Shown: positions 1 through 9,600 of the stretch, in pieces | Layout: every line of letters begins with the position of its first letter | How positions within the stretch are numbered: position 1 is the first letter of the stretch | NCBI GenBank assembly: GCA_963693285.1 | Contig: OY848919.1 | Location: forward strand, 2,919,827-2,983,826 | Origin: Xestospongia muta | Lineage: Eukaryota; Porifera; Demospongiae; Haplosclerida; Petrosiidae | DNA length: 64,000 bases | Direction: 5' to 3' | Notes under the pieces: model-generated | Databases searched by the model: none | What the model was told of the DNA's origin: nothing | Seen by the model: the letters and a program-made list of their open reading frames with translations, nothing else | Made by a program: the position numbers and the translations under genes

Positions 1-1336
1 ATGTTAGAGCATATCACAATAATTTTTTAATAAGTGAATCATAATTACATACAAATATCCAATGTCCATGTTTTCCAAAATTGAAAGTTATTTTAAAGCT
101 GTTGTATTTGTGCAATTTAACTTGTCTTGGGAAAATGATGAAAATATTCGAATACACTCAATAACAGATTAATTATTGCTTCATGCAAATATATAATGAA
201 AAAAAGCTATTTTGTAAGTACATTAGATTGTTAGCTACATTGAGAACAAAATAATCTACATTTGAACAACATTGAAAGTAATTGTCAGTTGGTGTATATA
301 CATTGCTATATTTACTTTTTATACCTTATTTGGGCAAAAACCTGTAAATAAAGTCATAAACATGCCAAGTTTTTCTATAAGCATTTATAGTTATCATAGC
401 AGACAAAACAACATATGCAACAGATCATGAAGTTAATACTATTGAGATACATAGAGTACAGTAATAGTAAGATATAGAACATGTACAGAAATTTTAATTC
501 AGTTATCTATAACATGCTTTCTAAACTATGAACATAAACCAATGAACCATTAATATAATATGTACAAAGTATTATTCAGTTATTTCTTATAGTGATATAT
601 TATCAGTAATATATGGTTTTTGTCTGATACTATAAATTTGTCTATAATAACATGACTTCATTTCTCAAAGCAGGGGTTTTATACGTTAGCTTTAAAATTA
701 CTTTCAATGTTATTTCAAAATGAGACATGCACTATGTTACATCATAAATGTTTTTGTAAACATAGACAAGGGAAATTTTGTGATATATACAGAAAAAAAA
801 TTAGTCAATCTTGGTAAAATAGTGTATTATTGAGTGTATTACTATTCAGCAAGAATATTTTGGAAATACTACGGACTACTTTCAATGTTATATCACAGTC
901 AGCATGCATATGTACTAGTATATTAGTATATAGCAATAATTCACTGTAAGACATAGTTGATTAATACTTTGCTCATAAATCAATGGTTGGTTGGCTATGC
1001 TATAGTTTAGAGAGCATATCATAGATGAATGACAGTCTTCTATATCTTACCATTACTATATTGTATGTAACAGTATATGTATATGTACTAGTATACTCTG
1101 CATATACCACCTGCACTGTTAATGAGATAATTATTACTACTATAGTACCTATATTATAAAAACTTTAGTTAGGAGGACTTTATAATTGATAGAACCTACA
1201 TGTAGAGGAGCTGTAAATTCAGTGGTTTATATCTTAGTAACACCTCACTCTACAATATAATTACAAAGATAATATGCTCACATTGATAATTGTGGATATC
1301 TTAATATGTGTGTATTGTTATTAGTACAATATAATA
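1..1336. repeat. Array spacer (copy 1 of a four-times repeated spacer), no gene
   Basis: This stretch has no credible coding region. It is nearly the same as 22637-23968, 48018-49342 and 62600-63936, with an almost constant offset, so it is the spacer that normally lies between a B-type gene 5' end and the pseudogene. The gene to its left lies outside the window. It holds a degraded fold-back element (80-709) followed by AT-rich sequence with many stops in all frames. Confidence 0.75.
80..709. repeat. Fold-back inverted repeat, right arm mostly deleted
   Basis: The left arm starts at the ttgaaagttattttaaagct motif and runs to about 440. Only the ends of the right arm remain, near 610-670 and 685-709 (agctttaaaattactttcaa). 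The complete form is seen at 7590-8756 and 30203-31369. The internal part of the right arm is lost, as also in the copies at 22714, 48100 and 62679. Confidence 0.6.
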
Positions 1337-2397
1337 TTACAATTCCTGATTATGTTTGATAATAAAATACCAAGTGGTGAGATAGAGAAATGTCAAGTTC
1401 ATCATTAACCAACAATCAAGAATGCTGACTAGCACGTTCTTAAATGGTTTGGTATAAGCTTGAAGGACAAGAAATATCACCAACATAGGACTTCTTGTAA
1501 TATAAAGTATATATGCATTGGTAGCTCTATATTTGGCATATATGCCATACATAGCACATAGTTAGAGAAGACGCAATAAAAACCAGTATTGTTTACCTTA
1601 TTTTATTTAAAGTTGTACAACAGTAACTAGTACTTGAACTGAAGAGTGAGCTATTCTGTTCGAAAACCTTTTTGAAAAATAGCATAGGATAATAAGGACA
1701 ATGACAATTGTCAAGTAGTATAGTGGGAAAGAAAAATTAAGACCAGTTTTTAATAACTCAGTCATCCCATTGTAAAAGCATTAAGGGATGCTGAGCTTAA
1801 AATTTAAAATACTAAGTATAAAAATAGACAAGCCTGACAATTGTTCAATTGAAGAGTTATAGTAATGAAGTCTTAAACCATCAATTAGACCACAATTAGC
1901 AGCCTGAATATAGAATATAATTCCATTGAGTGTACCAGCTGTTAATGTAAGTCTGAGAGCATATAGCAAGTAAATGAGAAGAGGACCAGTTACTAGATAA
2001 ATACTTATTGTGCTATCCATGCATTACTACAGTGATGACATTCTGTAGATCCAAATACCACACTTAATCCCTCACTACATCTACCACATAATATTCCTTC
2101 ACGTTGATATAAACACAATGGTGAATGATAGTCAGTGATATCATCTAACAGTTTAAAGCTTTCATTAGATGATAAGTCACCACTGTAGAAATAGAGTAGT
2201 GTCTGATTATTATCACAATATCCTAGTGGACATGTTGGTGACACTCCAAGGTTTCCATTTTTATTTACCATTTTTCTTGTCTAAGAATTTGTATATGATG
2301 GCCTTATTGTAACTGGCTACTTAAGTTAGCTTTAATTGTAACTGAAATGCCTCCATGTTTTTGTAATTCATAAATGATTTTGTAAAAGTACAAACCT
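1337..2397 (-). pseudogene. Truncated receptor-family pseudogene 1
   Basis: This is a decayed partial copy of the array gene. It keeps the end of the interdomain region, the Cys-rich module (about 2005-2271), the first membrane segments (1781-2020) and late membrane segments (1337-1552). The whole beta-helix ectodomain, signal peptide, last membrane segment and C-tail are missing. The stretch between the VVHLSF-like and GKQYWF-like codons is deleted and replaced by about 14 AT-rich bases around 1601-1615, exactly as in pseudogenes 2 and 3. Private damage includes a one-base loss near 2008-2012, which puts the Cys module and first membrane segment in different frames, and an in-frame stop near 1782. 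It lies just 3' of G1 in transcription order. It is almost certainly not a functional gene. Confidence 0.85.
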
Positions 2398-2659
2398 GAA
2401 TTATTATATTATATTAACAATAATTATGTAAGCCATATTCTGTAACAGTTCTAATATTTTTACTAAATTATCAAGTTTAAAAATTGTCTTAATAACAAAT
2501 CTTCTATACAAAAGTTAAAACATTATTGTATTTTTACTAAATAAGCTGTATCAAAGACAAAAATGTTCGAAAGGACACTATAACTAACAAATAAATCTAC
2601 CAGTGCAAATTGTTATCTATGTTATTAAAAGACAGAGAAACAACACTACAACTGTTCAT

Positions 2660-5600
2660 TCAATCACTGTGATCTAGAACAGGCTCTCTAAATTCTGAGC
2701 ATGTACCATAAAATGAAGCGTGTGAAACAGGTAATTGTCGGTTATATGTGTGTGAAGATAATGTCTTCATTCGCCAACCACAAATTTTCTCATATTTGTC
2801 TCCAATCCATTCTTTGAGGGTGTTCACATTTCTTGTAACCAAGACAACATGATATACTATGACAATAATAAATGTGATAAATGTCAGGAAGACAGAAGAG
2901 ATGCAAAAGAGTTTTGCAATTCCTGATTTTTCTTCAAGAATAAAATACCAAGTGGTGAGATAGAGAAATATCAAGTTCATCATTAACCAACAATCAAGAA
3001 TGTTGACTAATGTATTCTTAAATGGTTTGATATAAGCTTGAATGAGAAGAAATATCACCAACATTGGACTTGTTGTAGTATAGATTATATATCCATTGGT
3101 AGCTCTATATTTGGCATATATGCCATACATAGCACATAGTAAGAGAAGACGCAGTGTAAACCAGTATTGTTTACCTTCCTTATAAGGAGCATGGATAGCT
3201 TCTAGAAGAGGTCGTAAGTACTTGTTGGTACATGCTAGTGGTCTAAGAGGTTTAGCAAAGAGGAGTAGGAGCATATATGGTAAAAGTAGACCAGGGACTA
3301 CTATCAAAGTCACTATCATTAGTATACGATGGGAGTGTCCTCCATACTTGACATTACCATCAAAGAACCAAACACGATGTACATCATTGGATGTGTAGAC
3401 CTCAGCATAAGCCATTACATTGATTAATTGAATAAGCAGATTTGAAAAAGAAAGGTGTACAACAGTAACTAGTACTTGAACTGAGGAATGAGTTATTCTG
3501 TTGGAAAGCCTTGGTGAAAAACGACATAGGATAATAAGGACAACAACAATTGTTAGGTAGTATAGTGGGAAAGAAAAATTAAGACCAGTTTTCGATAGCT
3601 CTGTCATCCCATTGTAAAAGCATAGAGAAATGCCTGGCTTGAGATTTAAAACACTAAGTATAAAAATGGCTATGCTTGACAATCGTTCGATTGAAGAGTT
3701 ATAGTATTGAATTCTTAAGAAGTCAATAAGACCACAATTAGCTGCCTGAGCATAGAATATAATTCCATTGAGTGTACCAGCTGTTAATGTGAGTCTTAGA
3801 GTATATAACAGGTAAATGAGGAGAGAACCAGTAACTAGATAAATACCTATTGATGCTATCCAAGCATTACTACAGTGATGACATTCTGTAGACCCAAATA
3901 CCACACTTAATCCCTCACTACATCTACCACATAATGTTCCTTCACGTTGATATAAACACAATGGTGGATGATAGTCAGTGATACCATCTGACAGTGTAAA
4001 GCTTTCATTAGATGATATATTGCCACTGTAGAAATAAGGCAGTGTGTAATTGCTATTACAATATCCAATTGGACAAGTTAAAGATATACCAAATTGTGTC
4101 TTTGTTTTGTTTTCATATTCTATTGTTCCTGCCCAACAGTTAAATGTGAAAAGTCTTGTTATTGTTTGACTACTCACATTACCAATAATAGGGACCTTAA
4201 GTTGTTGATGTTTTCTGAAGTTATCAAATGAAGATGAAAGTTCGCAGACTCCTGTTATCTTATTCAAATCAAATCCTAGTGGACATGGATAAATTTTGAC
4301 ATTTTTTTTTAGACTTGTTTGTTGTGTGTATAGAGAGAATACAATTATACCATCTATAATATTGAATTGATCATTTGTATGAACAGTCACACTAATGGTG
4401 GTACAATTTGTACCTTCTTGAATCAGTTGTTCTTGGTCATCATAAGACAACCAGACTTTTGTTGTTTTGGGAATATTAGGCTGGGAATAATTTCGAACAA
4501 TATCAATTGCTATGGTAGAATAAACATTTCTGCTAAGAGCATCAATAGCTAAAATGCAGTAATAAGTTGTCTGTCCTGGAAAAATTAGACGAGGTGCTGT
4601 TCCAATATATTCTTTAAGACTCTGTGGTATTGTTGAAAAATGAAGCAAAGTAGTGTTTGTAACATTATTTATAAAAGTGAAGTGTCGTTTATAAAATGTC
4701 ATTATTTCTTCAGGAGATTTAATATATTCTGAGTTGTTAATATAACATGTGAATATTGGCTGAGCATATATTGAACTACCAGCTCTTCTTGCTTCATTGT
4801 TTGAAAACACTATTTGATTAATATCAGCATCAACTTGTATGATACATTTATCACGAGTCTTGGATCCTTCAGCATGTATAGCTCCTCCTACTAACTGAGC
4901 CCAATTATTAGTAAACGTTGCTATAACTTCACTCATAAAATATAGTTGACAGTTATCTAATAGAAGAATTGCAGGACCACTCATAGCATGATTATTATCA
5001 AATGTTAAATTACCAGATAGATAGATATTTGAGTCTTTAGAACTTATAACTGATCCATAATTGTTACTGAAGTTAGAAATACCAGTGATGTCAACTTTAT
5101 CAATTCTGTGGAAATAAAAAATCCCAGCTGATGATACAAATGGGAATCCAGTATTTTGAGAATTCTCATTTGCAATAGTACTGTCCAATGTAATGGAGAA
5201 AGTACCTCTATTGTCAGCAAATTGATAGACTCTGGCATATAAACATGCTCCTGTATTTGCAACATAATTTTCTTGAAATTTACATTCATTAAAATGAATA
5301 GTTAGATGAACATGTCCAGGATTGACTATACCAATATAGACAGCTCCATAGTCCAGACTACTTTCTATCCACTGGGAAATGCCTTCGTGTTTTATAAACG
5401 ATGTGTTAGCAACGTAAAGTGGTGCAAAACTTTCTTGATTTCTAGATTCATTTGATGAATACCAATAAAACACAATAGCTGCTCCATGACAGGGCTTAAA
5501 GTTAATGTTATGATGGAATACTGTATTGGTAATGGTTGTGTTAGTGACAGCAAAGGTTTGATATTGTAAAACAAACATGCCTCCTGCAAAACTACCAACA

Positions 5601-6490
5601 TTTTTAATAAAATATGTTTCAGTTATATGAACTGACACCTGACCACTATTCTGTTGTGTGTAGAGTATTGTTAGTCCAGCTGCATTGACAATAGGATTGG
5701 TACCACCAGAAGATAATGAATGTTTGTTATTGTAGGTATCGGTAATGCAAGAATAAGTGTTGTAATCAAAGTTATAAGAAAAAGAGGCATCTCTAATATG
5801 TATGTGAGAGTCCTGTAAAACACTCTCCATTTCTTGAAAACCATTGTTAGTATCCATGTAATGAAGAAGAAGACCACTTCCAATACTCTGGTTGATATGT
5901 TGGTATACATTAACACTATATGATGAATTAGACATACTAACATTATTAATGGTAGAATTATTTAAATTTATACCAATCACTGCAAACCCATATGAAGAGT
6001 AGATGTTAACTTCAGTTATATTGACCTGACAATGAACAAAGATTAAGGTAGCAGCATGAAATGAAGTGTAATACAGAGATGAACTATTGAGGTAGTCAAT
6101 GATTGTAGCATCTTGTATGGTAGTAAGATATGTACCACAATCATTAAATATCAATCGTTCTAGAGTCACTGTAATGTTAAAGAAAGCCAGACCTCTTCTG
6201 GACTGTCGAGGAATCTCTGATGTGTCATTATGAACACATTTTATAATTGCCCATTCTGTAGGAGAATCACTGTATATGTCAATCTTACTAGTCTGGTTAC
6301 TTGTCACTTGACAGAAGATACCATGTGAGAGGATAAAATCGACAGAGCTGTTTAACGAGAAAACAAGGTGTTGAGAGGACCACGTTGTGTTACACAGGTA
6401 CTGCTCTAAATCTGATGATGAGTTAACTTGATGTGTTTTACAACTGCTAACTAGAAACAATAATACCAGAATAGTTGACAGTAAAGACAT
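2660..6490 (-). CDS. G1: intact beta-helix/Cys-rich multi-pass membrane protein, type A
   Basis: This is an intronless 1276-aa protein. Residues 1-20 (MSLLSTILVLLFLVSSC) form a signal peptide. Residues about 30-580 are a sequon-rich ectodomain with beta-helix repeats of the Pmp type: FSNN, FDNN and FTNN followed by GGAI or GPAI, with FTNNW near 526. Residues 635-720 look like an all-beta interdomain module (PGQ..YYC, KVWLSYDDQEQ). A Cys-rich module follows: CPLGF at 736, CPIGYC at 806, LCGRC at 854, then ECHHC. About nine hydrophobic segments lie at roughly 880-1215, and a 60-residue tail ends in CSEFREPVLDHSD. The frame opens 19 codons earlier (6547), but that ATG sits only 15 bp from the TATA-like box and is out of frame in B-type genes, so 6490 is preferred. 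A surface receptor or adhesion role is inferred from architecture only. Confidence 0.88.
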   Translation of the reverse strand: MSLLSTILVLLFLVSSCKTHQVNSSSDLEQYLCNTTWSSQHLVFSLNSSVDFILSHGIFCQVTSNQTSKIDIYSDSPTEWAIIKCVHNDTSEIPRQSRRGLAFFNITVTLERLIFNDCGTYLTTIQDATIIDYLNSSSLYYTSFHAATLIFVHCQVNITEVNIYSSYGFAVIGINLNNSTINNVSMSNSSYSVNVYQHINQSIGSGLLLHYMDTNNGFQEMESVLQDSHIHIRDASFSYNFDYNTYSCITDTYNNKHSLSSGGTNPIVNAAGLTILYTQQNSGQVSVHITETYFIKNVGSFAGGMFVLQYQTFAVTNTTITNTVFHHNINFKPCHGAAIVFYWYSSNESRNQESFAPLYVANTSFIKHEGISQWIESSLDYGAVYIGIVNPGHVHLTIHFNECKFQENYVANTGACLYARVYQFADNRGTFSITLDSTIANENSQNTGFPFVSSAGIFYFHRIDKVDITGISNFSNNYGSVISSKDSNIYLSGNLTFDNNHAMSGPAILLLDNCQLYFMSEVIATFTNNWAQLVGGAIHAEGSKTRDKCIIQVDADINQIVFSNNEARRAGSSIYAQPIFTCYINNSEYIKSPEEIMTFYKRHFTFINNVTNTTLLHFSTIPQSLKEYIGTAPRLIFPGQTTYYCILAIDALSRNVYSTIAIDIVRNYSQPNIPKTTKVWLSYDDQEQLIQEGTNCTTISVTVHTNDQFNIIDGIIVFSLYTQQTSLKKNVKIYPCPLGFDLNKITGVCELSSSFDNFRKHQQLKVPIIGNVSSQTITRLFTFNCWAGTIEYENKTKTQFGISLTCPIGYCNSNYTLPYFYSGNISSNESFTLSDGITDYHPPLCLYQREGTLCGRCSEGLSVVFGSTECHHCSNAWIASIGIYLVTGSLLIYLLYTLRLTLTAGTLNGIIFYAQAANCGLIDFLRIQYYNSSIERLSSIAIFILSVLNLKPGISLCFYNGMTELSKTGLNFSFPLYYLTIVVVLIILCRFSPRLSNRITHSSVQVLVTVVHLSFSNLLIQLINVMAYAEVYTSNDVHRVWFFDGNVKYGGHSHRILMIVTLIVVPGLLLPYMLLLLFAKPLRPLACTNKYLRPLLEAIHAPYKEGKQYWFTLRLLLLCAMYGIYAKYRATNGYIIYTTTSPMLVIFLLIQAYIKPFKNTLVNILDCWLMMNLIFLYLTTWYFILEEKSGIAKLFCISSVFLTFITFIIVIVYHVVLVTRNVNTLKEWIGDKYEKICGWRMKTLSSHTYNRQLPVSHASFYGTCSEFREPVLDHSD

Positions 6491-6561
6491 TTTAAAAAAG
6501 AGTTTGACTGAACTATATAAGACAGAAACTAACTTAAATATTAACATTGTTTTTTGTTATC

Positions 6562-6567
6562 CTTATA
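6562..6567 (-). promoter_or_regulatory. TATA-like box of G1
   Basis: TATAAG on the minus strand, 72 bp upstream of the preferred ATG. The same element occurs at the same distance in every other gene of the array, although type A, B and C flanks differ. A start site about 30 bp downstream would leave a 5' leader of about 40 nt and would exclude the upstream in-frame ATG. Confidence 0.45.
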
Positions 6568-6652
6568 ACATGCTATTGTTATTAAAATAAAATTGTTATA
6601 TCAGTTAAATTGAAAGTAAACTAGATATAATTAGATATTCAGATGGTGTAAG

Positions 6653-6874
6653 TTAGCATTTCAGTTTTTCCCAAATCTTTCCTAGTTCAATCATTACTAT
6701 ACTGGTGGAAGTAGCTTTCCATGCTAAGCCAGCAGTGTATGGATAGATGACCAATGATGAAACATTGTAAGATGGTATGATCACTACATTTAAAGTAACT
6801 ACTATATGTATTCTAGAGATAAACTGACATGTTGAACTACATATATATACACTGCACTTAATTTTATAGTACAA
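6653..6874 (-). other. Recurrent 73-codon small ORF 5' of a type A gene
   Basis: A small open frame containing VVTLNVVIIPSYNV and YPYTAGLAWKA, found in the same place 5' of all four type A genes (here, 15674, 29297, 54531). Its product is unrecognised. Conservation may simply reflect recent duplication: the ends differ between copies (start shifts, and a frame-changing deletion in the G4 copy). It could also be a relic of an upstream coding piece. Translation is doubtful. Confidence 0.2.
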
Positions 6875-7580
6875 TTCCAGTACTGTACATAGCTTAACAA
6901 GAATATGTTTTAAAGAAGTGAATCATAATTACTTATAATAAATGAATACTTTATATATTTCTGTGATTGTTATTATAATTTAGTTATTGTACACAGCAAA
7001 CAAAGACAATCAAACTTACTCACAAGTAATACACAATTATTTAAACTTCTTACTGGATAACAATTAATACACCCAAGTCTCAAACATTTCAGGTCATTTC
7101 AAGTGCTAATGATGACTTTCTTTTCAGTTTTCCAAAAAAAGCTTGCAGTCAGATGTTAATGTATAAACTGTGATTGTTTGTAAAAGTGTTTGGTTTTTGA
7201 AACAACACTGAAAATATTGTTAAAGGTTTTGTACACAACATAGCTTGTCTTCAGAAATTAGAATATATTATGATTTAGTATATTCTAATATACTGACATG
7301 TTGAACTCCTATATGTACTGTACTTAAATTGATAGTACACAACCAGTACCATAGATACCATAGCAAGTATATGTTTTTAAGAAGTGAAACATAATTGTTT
7401 ATACATAAATGAAATACTTAACATATTTCTGTGATAGTTATTATAATCTAGTTATTGTACACAGCAAACAAAGCCAATCAAATTTACTCAAGTAATACAT
7501 AGTTGTTTAAAACTTCTACTGGATAATAATTAATAAACCCAAGTCTTAAATATTTCAGCTAATGTCAAGTGTTAATGATG
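6826..7580. repeat. Direct repeat pair, period about 470 bp
   Basis: About 285 bp (6826-7110) recurs at 7296-7580. Both start with ctgacatgttgaact, share gttattgtacacagcaaac and end at gctaatgatga or gttaatgatga. The pair is conserved 5' of all type A genes, so the duplication predates the array expansion. Confidence 0.7.
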
Positions 7581-7589
7581 AAAAGATAA

Positions 7590-8756
7590 AGTTGAAAGTT
7601 ATTTTAAAGCTGTTGTATCTATGCAATTTAACTTGTCTTGGGAAAATAATGAAAATATTAGAATACACTTAGTTTGGTTTAGTTTGGTTAGTTTAACTTA
7701 GTTTGGGCAAACATCTAGCTTTGTTTTAAAAAGTGTATGACAAATTATCATAGTTTGTTGTAAATGATGAAAGTATGTCTCAGTATACTTTACTTAAAAT
7801 GTTCTTTGTTAGATACAATAGCAGATTAATTATTACTTCATACAAATATATTATGAGCTAAAAAGACATTATATACCTTATAAGTACAATATATTGTTAG
7901 CTACATTGACAACTAAGTGATATACATTAGAACAACATTGAAAGCAATTGTCAGTTGTGTATATGCAATATTGTATTTACTTTTTACCTTATTTGGGCAA
8001 TAATCTGTAAATAAAGTCGTAAACATGCAATGTTTTTCTACACACTAATATCATAGTAACAGACAAAAATCCATATACAACAGATCATGAAGTTAATACT
8101 ATTGAGTTACACAGATAGCAAGATACAAAAGATGTATACCAATTATTGTTCAGTCATCTATGACATGCTCTCTAAACTATGAACATAAGTCAATGAAACA
8201 TTAATATATGTAGAAAGTATTAGTCAGCTATTTCTTATAATAAATCATCACTACACAAATGTTTATTCAAATACTTAGAACATTTTATCTTTCATAACAT
8301 ATCAGAGTCATTCATGTATTAACTTCGTGATCAGTTATATATGGTTTTTGTTTGCTACTATCAATGTGTGTACAATAATATGATTTTATTTCTCAAAATA
8401 CAGATTTTTTGTCCAAATAAGGTAAAATGTAATTACAATATTGTGTATACACAACTGATAATTGTTTTTAATGTTGATCCAAAAGTAGATCACGTAGTTG
8501 TCAATGTAGCTAACAATATATTGTACTTATAAGGTAATCTCTTTTTAGTTCATTATATATTTGTATGAAGTAATAATTAATCTGCTATTGTATCTACCAA
8601 AGAACATTTTTGGTCAAATATACTGAGATATACTTTTACAATTTACAACAAAGACACTTTGTCATACACTTCTCAAAGTACATTTTTAAACTTTTAGTCA
8701 TCATTTTCTAAAGACAAGCTAAGTTTTATATGTTAGCTTTAAAATTACTTTCAATG
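7590..8756. repeat. Large fold-back (inverted repeat) element, complete copy
   Basis: The left arm 7590-8099 matches the reverse complement of the right arm 8316-8756 along its length. Matching landmarks include gcagattaattattacttc (left) with gaagtaataattaatctgc (right), and tagctacattgacaacta with tagttgtcaatgtagcta. The loop is about 217 bp. The left arm has extra TTTGG-rich sequence at about 7671-7706. A further inverted match pairs about 9040-9125 with the loop near 8105-8210, so the structure is nested. No transposase-like coding is seen. Confidence 0.75.
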
Positions 8757-9600
8757 TTATTTCAAAATGAGACATGCACTATATTACATCATAAATGTTT
8801 TTGTAAACATGAGATATTTGTATGGTATATACAGAAAAGAGAAAAAGCAGTCAATTTTGCTAAAACAGTGTATTATTGAGTGTATTATTATTCAGCAAGA
8901 ATGTGTTGGAAATACTATGGACTACTTTCAATGCTATATCACAGTCAGCATACATATGTACTAGTATATTAGTATAATAGCTATAATTTCACTGTAAGAC
9001 ATAGTTGATTAATACTTTGTACATAAATCAATGGTTTGTTGGCTTATGCTCATAGTTTAGAGAGCATATCATAGATGAATGAACAATCTTCTATATCTTA
9101 CCATTACTGTATTGTATGTAACAGTATATGTATAGGTATACTCTGCATATACCACTTGTACTGTAAATGAGATAATCATTACCACTATAGTATCTATATT
9201 ATAGAATCTCTGGTTAGGAGGACTTTATAATTGATAGAAACTGCATCTAGTGGAGCTGTAATTTCACTGGCTTATATCTTGATAGCTCTTCACTCAGTAA
9301 CATAAGTAGTAAGCTAATATGCTCATAATGATAGTTTTAGATATCTTTATATGTGTGTATTGTTATTAATATAATATAACACCCAAACAGAAAAACACAT
9401 ATATATACTTTGCTTAAATTACATGTAGATATCAACTTAATTCACAGTCCCTTCATTGTCTTCATAAGTTTCATCATTAGTTGTGACTTCTTAATTGAGT
9501 TTATCTTATATTAACATATACTGTAGTGTCTGTGTAACTTATCTGTATATACTGCATAAGCATTACTTTCATTAACAATGATATTGTGTAACATAATTAT
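8757..9600. repeat. Shared spacer segment, no gene
   Basis: AT-rich spacer repeated in the G4-G5 spacer (31370-32215) and the G8-G9 spacer (57067-57900). Short open frames such as 8767-8964 recur in other copies but differ by indels and have no recognisable product. It contains the outer inverted match (9040-9125) to the fold-back loop. Confidence 0.6.

Noticed and set aside
4367..4552. Plus-strand frames inside the large genes, such as this one, recurring in several copies
   Set aside because: They are antisense shadows of highly similar coding sequence and have no independent signal.
2660..6490. Bacterial (chlamydial) origin suggested by the Pmp-like repeats
   Set aside because: Multi-pass domain, long AT-rich spacers, TATA boxes at fixed distance, sequon-rich ectodomain and lack of operon structure or ribosome binding sites all point to a eukaryotic genome.
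6491..6547. Upstream in-frame Met giving a 19-residue N-terminal extension in G1 (likewise G2, G4, G8)
   Set aside because: It lies about 15 bp from the TATA-like box, is out of frame in type B genes, and would bury the signal peptide; the inner MSLLSTILV start is preferred.
7590..8756. Fold-back element as an autonomous transposon
   Set aside because: No transposase or integrase frame and no target-site duplication can be recognised; all copies could derive from array duplication.
8341..8964. Short plus-strand frames in the spacers (MVFVCYYQ and MRHALYYI types)
   Set aside because: They lie within or beside the fold-back repeat, drift in start, end and frame between copies, and resemble no known product.
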